Source of the DNA: Darksidea phi
Taxonomy: Eukaryota; Ascomycota; Dothideomycetes; Pleosporales; Lentitheciaceae
DNA: 46,971 bases
Assembly (NCBI GenBank): GCA_030770425.1
Contig: JASJFT010000279.1
Location: 1-46,971 of the forward strand
Direction of reading: 5' to 3'
Below are positions 10,944 to 21,731 of the stretch, piece after piece. The position numbers and the translations under genes are program-made. The notes below the pieces were generated by a model that searched no databases, was not told the DNA's origin, and saw nothing but the letters and a program-made list of their open reading frames with translations. The first letter of the stretch is position 1, and every line of letters begins with the position of its first letter.

Positions 10944-13900
10944 TTAGACGCTCACGGTGCGTCGAACGCCCACTTCAGGTTTCTGCGCATAGCCGATAAG
11001 GAGTCGGAAGCTTGTACCGCGCTTTTCGCACTCGTTGATTAGGCTCTCATCGCGCCAAATGCTGCTTTCGAGAAGGTTACCAGAGTCGGCGGCGCCCTCC
11101 TCGCCGGCTTCGGGGAGAACGAGGGACTCATAACAGCGGGAGTACCACCATCGGCCTACACGGGCTACCATGTCGGTAATGCTATCGTCCGTAGAGTCGG
11201 AAGATGCATGCTTGTTGAGAACATCGGAGAACGACACTTCTGGCTTGGGTTGCTTGGCTGGAACAGGGGTGCCCTTGGGCCGGTTGATGGAGCTTGTAGT
11301 GCTGCCTTTCCTCTTCTTGCTCGGTGATGCGTCGATTTCATCGGAGTTGGGTAGCGTACCAGCAACGGGGACACCCACGAAGCATCTGTTGCACTCGGTA
11401 AAGCCTTTGCGGCCGAGTAAGCCCATAATCTCGTCGCTGACGTTGCGGAGTGACACATTCTCATCGGCGACCTGCATCTTGACTTTCAGACCGCGTACTG
11501 CACGTCGAGCCCTGTTGCCCATATTGACCAGATCCAAATCGAGGACGCTGAGTTCCAAGTGGCCTCCAGGTCTGAGCACTCGCTTGCACTCGGATAGGAC
11601 GAAGCGGTGAATTGATGTGGGTAGAGCAGGAGGGAAACGAAGAACGACGCATGCGAAGAAGCCTTTCGGGAACGGAAACGCGGTGCTCAGAGATGGGTGG
11701 TTGATATGAAGGTGGTTGTTAAGACTAGACCAAGGTTCAGGCCCGCCGCTAGTGGGTGTTGCTGATGACGCACCGGGTCCAAGATCGTAAATGGTGGCCT
11801 CAGGGTAAGTGAGTGCGCAGTAATAGGACCAGTCTTTGCCCAGACCATCTATGACGAGCACTCGATCTTCATTAGGGTTGCTCAGCTCGAAGTGCGCTGG
11901 GCTGAACAACACGCGACCGAAACTGAGCCACTTGCTTGTCATAAGCGCTCCGAAACGGAGGTTGGCCATTGAAACCAGTCCATCTGCTTGTGTCTCTGCA
12001 ATTTCCATCAGCTTGCTGTCTCTATACTTCTTCGCGCTAGCGCTTTCACGATCCTTGTCGGACGCTGAAGCCAGAGTGGCTTTGGATTGCCGCGCGCTCA
12101 AAGTCAGAGACGTAGGAAGGCTGGAGCGAGCTGACGCAGGTCGATTTCGAGGTCCAGACCCGGTAGACATCCGAACACTAGAGGGAAAGCTTAGACGTCC
12201 GGTAACCGGATCGACGACGCTGATGTTCCTCTCTCCAAACTCTTGTAGAAAATCGGACAAGGATATCGGTGAAGTAGGCGACTGTGAGTGGAGTACAGCA
12301 AGCAGCCGGGACCGTCGGAGGTGAAGCGAAGGCACTGAGACGCCCTTACCCGAGCCTGCTGACTGAGTGGATGCTCTAGAGGCTTTCGTCTTAAGAGGGA
12401 GTGGCTCCAATGACGATCGTTTCCGCGGAACTTTTTCCTTCGGTCCACTCGCGTTAGAATCAACAGGCGAAAGTACTTCGTCGATCAAATCGTCGTATTC
12501 GTTCCAAACTTCGTCCTCAGACTGCGGCGCCCCAGAGAAGGGTAGTACAGCAGTGCCTGCGGTAGGAGGAAAGCTCCAGATGCCGGAACTGCTCGAGTAC
12601 GATACCTCAGAATCTTTGCGTGGGGGGAATTTGAAGAATTCACTTCGACGTGCTGACTCTTCAGCACTTGGACTCATTGTAGCGATAGCTGAGCCGTGAG
12701 TAAGAGCGTTGAGCCCCTGAAGAACGGGATATGGCTCGACCGAGCCAGCAGAAACAGTCAAGGGACCGACGGAGTCAGTGGAGGTACGAAAAGGCAGGCT
12801 CGGACGAGGTTGGTGCGTGGCGAAGGGACGAGAAAATGACACAGGGGGAGGAGGACCATGCACTTGATTGCGTCTAGAGACAACTTGTGGAATGCGTCCA
12901 ACCTGAGCAAGTCGGCTCGGCCTGGGTGGCGGGTTTGCAGGTGGCGGGCCGGGAGGCGGAGGCGAGAGCGCCGGCAGTGGCTCGGACGTGGGTGCGGGCG
13001 TGCTCATGGGCGGCACAATAGGGGAGGCAGGAGAATGTGGCCTAGTTGGCGACGAGCAGGGCGAAAGATCGGTGACGGGCGTCAAATCAGCCTGCGGTTG
13101 CGGTACCGGAGAGTCAGACGTCTCATGCGCAGTAGTGTCCACAGTGAGCTTTGTCCGAAGTGGTGGTGATTGATGTTCCGGACGTAGCGAGACTTTGGGT
13201 GAAGCAGGGCGCGCTGGAGGCGAGAGGTTAGAAGGAAGAATAGGCTTCGGCGGAAGAAGCATGGATTGCATGCGCTCGTTCCTTGCAGGCACGTTATCGG
13301 AAAGCGCGCTCTCTACGCCTTCCTCCGGCGGCGACGAATCCTCGGGTGAGCTGTCGGCCTCTTGCATGATCTGTTCGATATCCTCTAGACCAATTCCGGA
13401 TGGTGAGCCCATCGGCGCGTAATGAGCAAGAGATCGCGAAGGGGGTGCTCGAGCAGGGGAAGTGGCAGGTTGCTTCACAGCGGGAGTTGCCACGCGAGGG
13501 ATTGCGTGAGCACGTTGGAAAAAGTTCCACTTCCTAGGCGGTTTCGTCGCTTCTTTCTCACTCTTATCTTTTTTCGACGACTTCAGCCAGTTGCCTTCCT
13601 TCCCATCAGAAGTAATCTCGCCCACGGAATCCTTTCGTCCTTTGAGCGCGGCGGCTCCACGCGAAGTTTTTGGTACCATGGTTGTATCCACTAATTTTGA
13701 CGTGCGAGACGCGCGCCTGGAAGTGAGAGATGGAATGAAGGATCTCTTCGCATCATCATCGCTCTCGGATGGACGCCGAAAGCCTAGCGGCATCTTTTTG
13801 ACTGGAGAAATTCCACGCACTGGATCAGACATGGCGGAAGGCAAGAGCGCAGGCTGTAACGAATCTTTCGTAGTCTTCTTTGGTGCTACTCCTGAGCGCA

Positions 13901-15815
13901 GGGATACATCGAGGCTGCTACTGCTTTGCATAGGCTCGGGGCTCCTAGTTAGTTCCGTACTGCTTCCCGTACCACGAATGACTACTGGTGCGAGCCGATC
14001 GAGGAAGTAGTCGGCTACGTCCGAACTAGTCGTGCTGGTCACACTGCTTTTACGCGTAGACGGAGTGCGGTCAAGACTGTCTGTTGTGGTGGTGGCGGCG
14101 CTTACGGAACGTCCCACGCTGGCAGTGCTCACTGTACTTCCACTTCGGCCTCTCACCGCGTATCGCCCATAACCTTCATGCCCCGTGCCTGCGACGGGCC
14201 CTCTGCGTTGAAGCTTCCTATCTTCCTTTGCAGCCGAGGGTGATGGTTCTGTCTTTGTACGGCGGGTGAAAAAGCCAAATCTATGCGTTTTGCTAGGACT
14301 AGGCGCGGGGCCAGGAGCGGGGAGTGTCTGAGAACGCCGTCTCTCTAGGTCAGGGTGTACTTCAGGGGTCGGCCCACGAGTAGGGACACGTGAGATAGGC
14401 GCAAACCCCGATGCAAGAGTTGGACTAGGAGATGGATTGCGAGAAGACGGTTTAGAGGGTATGCCGAACCGAGTTTTTCCAGTAACTGCAATACCCGTAG
14501 TAGAATTCGTGGACGGTGTTCGCTTGTGTGCTGACGGAACGCTGCTCATATTGCTTTGGATGATGGGAGATGGTCCGCGGAGCCCGACTATGTCAGAAGT
14601 GCCATCTCTGCTCGGTCGTGTCGGCCTACGCGCTCCGACCGATGCTGGGACTTGATCAGCGAGATGGGCCAGTTCAGGAGGTGCTTGTACCCGAGGCTTC
14701 TCTTCTGCGGTTTCAGATGGACGGCGAGTGGTGTTCTTGGAGGTGTCTCTTGGTTGATTAGCTGGCGCAGCGCGTGTCGAAGTCGTCTTCGGAGGCGGGC
14801 TCGGTGGCGGGGCAGGCAGACGCTCCGAGCGCTGCTTTGCTTTTTGTCTTTCTCCTTCCATGAGAATTGTGGAGCCCGAGGATGACGAAGCGGAAGACTC
14901 GCGGACAGAAGGAAGCCCATGCTCGTCGGGTGTTCTATGCCTGGTAACGGGTGGTCTGCTCTGTAGTGGGCTCGCCTGTCGCATCCGGAAGGAATATTTA
15001 CTTGGTAGCGAAGCTGCTGGCGAATGCGAATATGAAGACATGGACGTTGGCGTTGAAGAAGTGCTGAAAGGACCTGGGGACTCCGAATACCGCGTGGACG
15101 GCGTCGTAGAGAGAGCATATTGTGGAGCAGGAGGGGGCAGCATGTCCGTTGGACCGATTTCGAAATCGTAATTTGGGTTATATGGAAGCTCGATTTGAGG
15201 GTCTGAGCGAGCTAGAATCGTGGAAGAGGGGGGAAGGGTAATTCCCAACACCGTCTCCGAGAAAGGATCCTTGTATCCACCCGGAATACCCTTCACGATG
15301 TCCCTCTCTTCCTGGGAGGACATCTGTGCTTCCTTTGTCTGAGAGAGCTGTCTTCCGCTTCCAGCTCCGACACTTGATTGTTTCTTCCTCAGTACATTCG
15401 ATCGTGGGCTGTCAATCGTTGACGCCGAAGAGCCTGATACTAGTGATGGCGTGCGCGTGCTTTCGGGTACTTCGAGCTTGGGAAGACGAGAAGATGAGGT
15501 CTGGGAGGTCGGCTTGGAAGTTGTTAGGGCTGGAATTGCGTGGGTTATAGGCACGGTAGGAGTAGTGCTTCCTTGGCGGGACCGGGCTGCTACCGAGGGC
15601 TTCGGCGCAGGCGCTCGCTGACCAGCAGCTCGTCTGCTGGGATATGCCTGCTCATCTCTTGCAGGTTTCTTCTTCTGTAATTTTGCCGCGGGCAATTGAG
15701 CAGCAGCGGTCGGGGTGACAGATCTCTGTGGGAGGCGAGTTGTTGTACGCTGAGGGTACGGCGTTTGGTCGTCCACCCTCTTTGGAGGGTTGAACTGTGA
15801 CTTGTAGGAAGCCAT
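10944..15815 (-). CDS. 1,623-residue disordered protein with C-terminal methyltransferase-like domain
   Basis: An uninterrupted frame of 4.9 kb without introns. Residues 1 to ~1,200 are low-complexity, rich in Ser, Pro, Thr, Arg and Lys, with many SP/TP sites that suggest heavy phosphorylation, and poly-proline stretches such as PPPPGPPPANPPPRPSR near residue 960. The last ~300 residues are ordered: LVIDGLGKDWSYYCALTYPE near 1,320 could be a degenerate SAM-binding motif I, and CKRVLRPGGHLELSVLDLDL near 1,410 is the typical post-motif of class I SAM-dependent methyltransferases. The glycine-rich GxGxG loop is not seen, so catalysis is uncertain. The substrate is unknown. Proteins with this layout are common but uncharacterised in filamentous ascomycetes. 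Confidence 0.8.
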   Translation of the reverse strand: MASYKSQFNPPKRVDDQTPYPQRTTTRLPQRSVTPTAAAQLPAAKLQKKKPARDEQAYPSRRAAGQRAPAPKPSVAARSRQGSTTPTVPITHAIPALTTSKPTSQTSSSRLPKLEVPESTRTPSLVSGSSASTIDSPRSNVLRKKQSSVGAGSGRQLSQTKEAQMSSQEERDIVKGIPGGYKDPFSETVLGITLPPSSTILARSDPQIELPYNPNYDFEIGPTDMLPPPAPQYALSTTPSTRYSESPGPFSTSSTPTSMSSYSHSPAASLPSKYSFRMRQASPLQSRPPVTRHRTPDEHGLPSVRESSASSSSGSTILMEGERQKAKQRSERLPAPPPSPPPKTTSTRAAPANQPRDTSKNTTRRPSETAEEKPRVQAPPELAHLADQVPASVGARRPTRPSRDGTSDIVGLRGPSPIIQSNMSSVPSAHKRTPSTNSTTGIAVTGKTRFGIPSKPSSRNPSPSPTLASGFAPISRVPTRGPTPEVHPDLERRRSQTLPAPGPAPSPSKTHRFGFFTRRTKTEPSPSAAKEDRKLQRRGPVAGTGHEGYGRYAVRGRSGSTVSTASVGRSVSAATTTTDSLDRTPSTRKSSVTSTTSSDVADYFLDRLAPVVIRGTGSSTELTRSPEPMQSSSSLDVSLRSGVAPKKTTKDSLQPALLPSAMSDPVRGISPVKKMPLGFRRPSESDDDAKRSFIPSLTSRRASRTSKLVDTTMVPKTSRGAAALKGRKDSVGEITSDGKEGNWLKSSKKDKSEKEATKPPRKWNFFQRAHAIPRVATPAVKQPATSPARAPPSRSLAHYAPMGSPSGIGLEDIEQIMQEADSSPEDSSPPEEGVESALSDNVPARNERMQSMLLPPKPILPSNLSPPARPASPKVSLRPEHQSPPLRTKLTVDTTAHETSDSPVPQPQADLTPVTDLSPCSSPTRPHSPASPIVPPMSTPAPTSEPLPALSPPPPGPPPANPPPRPSRLAQVGRIPQVVSRRNQVHGPPPPVSFSRPFATHQPRPSLPFRTSTDSVGPLTVSAGSVEPYPVLQGLNALTHGSAIATMSPSAEESARRSEFFKFPPRKDSEVSYSSSSGIWSFPPTAGTAVLPFSGAPQSEDEVWNEYDDLIDEVLSPVDSNASGPKEKVPRKRSSLEPLPLKTKASRASTQSAGSGKGVSVPSLHLRRSRLLAVLHSQSPTSPISLSDFLQEFGERNISVVDPVTGRLSFPSSVRMSTGSGPRNRPASARSSLPTSLTLSARQSKATLASASDKDRESASAKKYRDSKLMEIAETQADGLVSMANLRFGALMTSKWLSFGRVLFSPAHFELSNPNEDRVLVIDGLGKDWSYYCALTYPEATIYDLGPGASSATPTSGGPEPWSSLNNHLHINHPSLSTAFPFPKGFFACVVLRFPPALPTSIHRFVLSECKRVLRPGGHLELSVLDLDLVNMGNRARRAVRGLKVKMQVADENVSLRNVSDEIMGLLGRKGFTECNRCFVGVPVAGTLPNSDEIDASPSKKRKGSTTSSINRPKGTPVPAKQPKPEVSFSDVLNKHASSDSTDDSITDMVARVGRWWYSRCYESLVLPEAGEEGAADSGNLLESSIWRDESLINECEKRGTSFRLLIGYAQKPEVGVRRTVSV

Positions 15816-18800
15816 CTCGGGTAGCTCAGTGCGACCCGGCTAGATATTTCGCGTGACGGCTGACCAGGTCCTGTACAACAGAAATTTGTGTGCGCTGAGT
15901 AACTCATGAAGACATAGGTGGTACGGTTGTCGCGTGAAACTTGGGACGTCAGCGCCAAAACGATCCAAGGGCAAGGGAATGCTGGTATGATCGTACTCTC
16001 AATATCGTCAGCAGAAGTCAGCTCGGGGGGTTTCCGTATGATGATTCGAGGTAGCGGGGAAGGGTCCAAGATATTGGAAGCCTGGGGGTGGCAAATCTGA
16101 CTAAAATTTCAGGTACAAGAAAGGGGAGTCCCGCCATATAAACCGGCCAGCAATATGACGCGCAATCCGAAAGGTATCCTGCAGAAACTCGGTGAGTCCA
16201 GTATGTCGATTTTCTGCATGCGCCACTGCTAGTGGCGTCAAGGCGAATTCGGCTAAGTCCGAGTGGCTCAGCACTTGTCTTCTGCATACGACAGGGATGC
16301 TGGACGGAGTCGACGAGACGGTCAGAAGCAGTGAATGGGCCAGCGTTGGATCAAATAGGGCTCGCAAGCTCACGCGGATCGGTCGCTTTGTGGGCGGGTC
16401 CTCCGTGCGAAGCGTGGGGAAGAGCAGCGAGTCGTCGCAGCGGGGAGCGGCCGTGGGTTGCCGTTCTAAGCGACGGGCAGCTCGATAACCTTTAGGGGAT
16501 TCCTGGCTCAAAGATCGGAAGGCGACGGGCTAGACTCTCCACGTCGTTGGATGAGCGCGATCGGACATGCTGACTCTGGCGTGAGACGAGCGGGGGTATA
16601 GACCAGATATGTATACCGCGAGACCCAACGCGACTCCCAAGACGAGGCGCGAAGGTTCTCAACCATGACGGCGCCGGCCTTGCTTCCAGGAGCTGGGCTG
16701 ACACGGCCGAAGCATTTCCGTCTCCCAGCGGCGCTTGCGGCTGGGAGGGGCGGGTAGGGAGAGCTTGCGGCAAGAAGAAGTGAAGCCCAACGACCAGTGA
16801 GAGCCGAGAAGTCGGTGGTGGCAGAAAAACAACCCTGCACTCGCCAGTGTAGAGGCGCTCGGGCGGGATACCGAAGGCATGACGATACGAGCATCTATTC
16901 CCTGTCTGATCCCCATGGTTGGCGCGTACGTACTCGCTAGCCGTTGCTACCCACAAAAGTCGCGACGATCAAAACACAAAGTACCTCATGGCTCCCACCA
17001 ACATCTGCGTCTGCCACAACGGCGTCGTGATGGGCGTGTTGCTCCGCAGCTGAGGCAAGAGATTTGGCGAGACAACAGTACACAGTTTTGTAAGAGCCCA
17101 GCAGACATAGGAAGCCACAGGTCGTTGTTCAGCTCCCCCTGTCCGTGATCAGAGACGAATCGCTTGCTCGAAGGCACCAAAGAAGCGTGAGCTATGAATA
17201 CTACGGATGACCATATGCAGCTGTCTCAAAACAGACAAAAGCAAAGAGTTGGTTGAGAAGCATCCGTGGCCCGTTCTGAGACTGCGCAGGATATCCGGCA
17301 GAGATGATCGTTCAATCAGAACGCGCAAATGTGAGTAAAGCGAATGAATCCCAGGCAGAGGAGTCATATGCGTTCAATGCGCGTTTTCTCCATACGACCT
17401 GAGCTCGCACGTTGCTCTCGTGACTACGCTAGATGCCGAAGAGCGTGGAGGATTCGTCGACGACTCTCGATCTTGATCTCGTCTGAGATGCCCAACCGGA
17501 AAGCCGGGCAGGCCGAGCTGACTGTGGCTAGGTACTGGCTTGGCGTCTCTAGCTGCATAGCGAGAATGAGGCTGTGTACGATCGCCCTCGCCACAGTTTT
17601 GACAACGCATCAAGGCGAGTGTGGCCGGTACGAAAAAACTTGGTCTTGCAAGCTCGATGAGCCTTAGACTCTATGTGCACGAGGATAACCCGTGCTGCTC
17701 GCTCAACTGTTTCAGCCGATCTTCGGACGGAAGTGTGGCCTTTCCCAAGACTTTCCCGGCACCCAGGTGCACGCGTCGCCACCACGTCCGCTGACTCGTC
17801 TTCTGAGTGTTTGATTCGTTGCGAGAAAGTGTGCTCAGTGGAAAAGCCCGCATGTAATTCTGATCCCGTGACCGTGCTATACTCCAAGAGGCATGCTGGA
17901 ATATGTTTCACCGCCAATGAGTGTGCAGAATCGCACTTTTGACGTGATCACCCACTGTGGCTCCATGCAGGGGGTGCCTCGATTTCTGGACTGGTCGCTT
18001 GCAACGGTAGGCCCCGTCGTTCCTGTGAGACAGTTAAGTTACAACACGGGCCAAACCGGCCAAGATAGCACAGGAAAGTCAACGCGCGGGTGCTGGTTGT
18101 GTTTCTCGAGACGGTGATATGTGTCTGCGAGTGTTACTGAACGTGCCGAACTGACCATCGACATCGGCACAACGAGGCATCGGACTCAATGCCGGTTTGT
18201 GGAAATGCACCTTGGTTTGCCTGGGATGGAGTGTCACCGGACGTATGAACCGCTGCACCGAGAGAGAACTGAGATACCGAAGTGGTGTGCTCAATCTATG
18301 CACCCCAGCATGTGGGGACTCGAAAGCCGTAAGCGTCAATATGTGCTTTGGCTTGCAACACTGTAGTATATTCAGCGTTGATGTCTCGGAGAGTACTCTG
18401 ACATCGTCGCAGGGACATGTGAATCCCTGTCGGCCTGAGAGGTGCAGGCTCAGCAAGGCTCAACAATCCATAGCAAGACCTATGGGCCTATAAGCCTTCG
18501 TATTAAGGAGCTGGGTTGAACTTGAGGCAAGCATGCCCTGACTGCTCTCTCGAGCTATGTGCGGGCGGCACGGATGAGCGCGGCACGACACGGTAGTGTT
18601 GCCAACGCCGCCGTCGAATCACCGTGATGAGCACAGTCTCGGTCCGAATCCCGCTATAGAGGTGCCGATCAGCAAGCTGCGGGGAAGCGGTTGGCTTGAC
18701 AACGTCGTCTCCATGAAGCTGAAGATGTATGCGGGCTCGTTAACGGTGTGAGGCATTCAAAGTTGAAGCAGGCCACATCCATACATCCCTCAACACAATC

Positions 18801-19672
18801 AATGCGTCGTACTCCTCGACTAATTGCCCGTGGGACGGACATGGTGGTCGTTTTGGGACCGTCGTGCATGAAGCGATAACGGGGGCCGATACCAGCGCCT
18901 CGAGACCGGCGTTAAGCGCTACGACCATGACCCGGGCTTCGGCGAAGGTATTTATTAGACATACTTATTCGTGATATGCCAAGCGATGTGTAATGCGCAA
19001 GAAACTTCAACGGTAACAGTGAAACAGCGCTGATGGTCGCTCAGTGCCGCAAGCTGTTGAGGGTCCGCTCTGCAGAGTTCGAACTGCTGAAACTGTATCG
19101 AATTTTCCAGGCGCTATGGACGTCCCGGGGTAGCGATAGCATTCTGGAAATCGGTGTGCCCATCCGCTGTTGGCGAGACCACGATGTCATTGTGTGCTGT
19201 TCATTTCGGCAGCCCCGAATAAGTTGGGATGCTGTTTGCGTTGCTTTGCGGTGAAGGACTTCCACATATACGATAGTTCGAGGATGTGAGCCATGTAACA
19301 GAGATAGTGAAGACAAAATGAGGGTGCTCGGTCGCCCAAAAGACGATAGTGACGGAACATTAACAGAGCCGCATACCGAAAGGGACTAGCGGCGATCTTG
19401 GCATTGCATGTTTGCGCGCTCGGTGGTTCTTCAAGGGCGATCTGGCACGTCAACCTCACCACCCCGACCGCCCGCAACTCCCAGCCGCTTATTAGCGTCG
19501 CGGTCATTGTCGCGCGACCTCTAACTTTACCTTCCAGCTTCAGTTCCGTTACGGGTACAACTTTACTAAGTCTACCAGCTCACAGTACCCCTATACCGTC
19601 GCGTCCCGTCATACGTGTCGCGCACCTATCCGCTTTCTCGAATCTTCCCTCGGACGTCTACGCGCGCCCAAG
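15816..19672. other. 3.9 kb without a recognisable gene
   Basis: The largest gap in the window. Base composition is balanced rather than AT-rich, so it does not look heavily RIP-mutated. Open frames up to ~150 codons occur, for instance on the minus strand at 16101-16511 and 16492-16956, but none shows a domain, and overlapping frames on the other strand are about as long. T-arm-like strings near 18640 and 19075 do not fold into a tRNA cloverleaf. It contains the promoter of the 1,623-residue protein on its left and of THO1 on its right. A lncRNA or an orphan small gene cannot be excluded. Confidence 0.45.
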
Positions 19673-20569
19673 ATGCCGGAATATGGAAAGATGAAGAACG
19701 CCGAGCTGGAGGCGCTACTCAAGGAGCGTGGCCTGCCAACTGGCGGCAAGAAGGCCGACATGGTTGAGCGCTTGACCAAGAACGACGGCGAGAAGAAGAA
19801 TGAATCGGCTGCGGCGCCTTCGAAGATAGATGCTGAGGACGAAATCGACTGGGACGATGAGGGGGAGGAGGGAACCGCTGAAGCCGCCAAAACCGCACCT
19901 GCTGTGTCATCTACGCAAGACGAGACCGCCGCTCCAGCTGTCACGACCGAGGCAGACACTATCACCAAAGCCGGTGGCATCGGAGAAGTTGGCAACCCTC
20001 AAAAGGTTCCTAACCAAAAGGCCGATATCGACCCCGCTACGACCGACGACCTCTCTGTCAAGCCGCCGAGCGACCAGAAGGAGGGCAGTGCCGATACTGC
20101 CACCGAAGGGAAGAAGGAGCCTGCTCCGGTATATACCAAGGGCCTGGCTGCAACTAACCTCGACGACGAAATCCAGAAGCGCAAACGTCGCGCTGAGAAG
20201 TTCGGTCTGAAAGTCGATGATGACGCGAACCTCAAGCTTCTGGAGCGAGCAAAGAAGTTCGGCGGTGCTGGCCCAAAGGGACTAGATGAGGCCCTTCCGG
20301 AGCGCCCGGAGCGACGCAAGCGAGGCCGGGACGACAATGACGACAACGGCAGGAACAAGCGCCGTGGCGGTGGTGCTGGCAGGTCTGGAGGACGAGGCGG
20401 GCGCGACAATCGCGATGGAGACAGGAGGCGAGACAACCGCGACAGCCGAGACAATCGGAGGGGAGACAGGAGCAACGCCAACGGCGGCAGCTCGTGGATG
20501 AGTGAAACGGACCGGCAAAAGGCTGAAGCCAGAAAGGCGAAGTGGTCGAAGCCTGCGGAGGCCTCCTAA
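19673..20569 (+). CDS. THO1: THO1/SARNP-like SAP-domain mRNA export factor
   Basis: Single exon, 298 residues. Residues ~5-38 are a SAP domain (MKNAELEALLKERGLPTGG, then KKADMVERLTK), the two-helix DNA/RNA-binding motif. An acidic and Ala/Thr-rich linker follows. At ~165-205 the THO1/MOS11 C-terminal motif is visible: DDEIQKRKRRAEKFGL and LKLLERAKKFG. An Arg/Gly/Asp-rich stretch at ~225-275 (RGGR, DNRDGDRR and similar) is a typical RNA-binding tail. Yeast Tho1 and human SARNP/CIP29 bind nascent mRNP with the TREX helicase Sub2/UAP56 and support export and genome stability. The order of domains and the length suit the fungal family well. Confidence 0.9.
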   Translation: MPEYGKMKNAELEALLKERGLPTGGKKADMVERLTKNDGEKKNESAAAPSKIDAEDEIDWDDEGEEGTAEAAKTAPAVSSTQDETAAPAVTTEADTITKAGGIGEVGNPQKVPNQKADIDPATTDDLSVKPPSDQKEGSADTATEGKKEPAPVYTKGLAATNLDDEIQKRKRRAEKFGLKVDDDANLKLLERAKKFGGAGPKGLDEALPERPERRKRGRDDNDDNGRNKRRGGGAGRSGGRGGRDNRDGDRRRDNRDSRDNRRGDRSNANGGSSWMSETDRQKAEARKAKWSKPAEAS

Positions 20570-21731
20570 AGACGTCCCATCATATCTTCCGCTTGAGCTT
20601 TGGCAAAGACGGATATATATCGTGAATTGACGAGATCATCCCCTTCGAACATGACGGTGTGCCGGCGTAGGACAAGAATGGCGAACTTGCTGTACAACAC
20701 TTTTTCACGATCGGTTTCGGTTTCGGAGAGCAAAGAAAATTGCCATAGGGACTCGGTTTATCCATTTCATTCGCGCGCCAGGATAATATGCAATTGAATC
20801 TTTGGGCTTCACGATTCGTCGCCCTTTCTATTTCTTTCATCGCTCCTCCACCGCGTTCCGACGTCAATCGCAATTAAGCATCCCGATCGTCCCAAGTACG
20901 TAAAAAGGAAATAAGTGTTGGGATAGGTGCGGCTTTCCACTACGTTACGCAAGGCTCCATTCTTGAATGCGCCCCTCATGTGGCATGCTATACATGCGGC
21001 AGTCCTACATCCTCTTTACTCCCGCACCGCTATATATATGACCACGTACCAACTCCCTGTGTCCAATGGCCAATCGTCGGGTAAAGGACTCAAGAAAAGC
21101 CCTGATAAGTCAACATTAGACCTACTTCACCCCCTTCTGCTATGCAGCAGAGGCATGCAGCCAATAGACAAGATCGTTGAAGCCAGTATTCTTGGAAGCA
21201 CGGGCTTAATGAAGTCTCTTCGTGCACCTCCCCTCACCTTGGATACTCTGCTTGGCGCTCCATAGCACCACTCTTGCAAACATCTTTTTGCACTAGCATA
21301 AGACGTGTAGGCTAGCCAGGGGTCAATAACATGCACCGTGGTTTCCTTTTTGTTTCTAGAGCATGCGGTCCGCGACCTCGGCTGCTTCCCCGCACATCTC
21401 TTCAGTTTAGCTTAGAAATCTGGATGATCCACTCTGTGGCTTTTTCCCATCGGAAAACGGAAATAAGAACCTCGTTCCCCACAATAATCTCGTCCTGTTC
21501 TCATTTCTTTTCTGTCTTTTCCGCATCGTTGTCGCGACCCTTATCGCACTCTTTTTCTGGTTTGCATTCTGTTAGACTCCTTACCGCCGACCACCGTGAA
21601 GTGATTGCTGGCCGTTTGTCAATCTGCAGGGGCACTCCGCGGAAACTAAAAAACTGAAAGAAAAGATCTGGGGAAGACTTTCGTCGAGTCATAGCTCGGA
21701 AAAGTCGTATATCACACCAAAAAACAATCCG
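20570..21731. other. Intergenic region between THO1 and an MFS gene
   Basis: About 1.2 kb holding the THO1 3' end and the promoter of the MFS gene. A pyrimidine-rich tract at 21480-21560 is close enough to the MFS start to be part of its 5' leader, a common feature of fungal promoters. No gene is supported. Confidence 0.45.

Noticed and set aside
16101..16511. 136-codon minus-strand frame
   Set aside because: No recognised domain or start context, and overlapping plus-strand frames are almost as long; left as undecided sequence.
18640..18660. tRNA T-arm-like string GGTCCGAATCCCG
   Set aside because: The arms do not pair and no A box lies at a suitable distance, so no tRNA.
19030..19100. Possible tRNA A/B box pair
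   Set aside because: TCGCTCAGTG and GAGTTCGAACTGC resemble the boxes, but no acceptor, D or anticodon stem forms.
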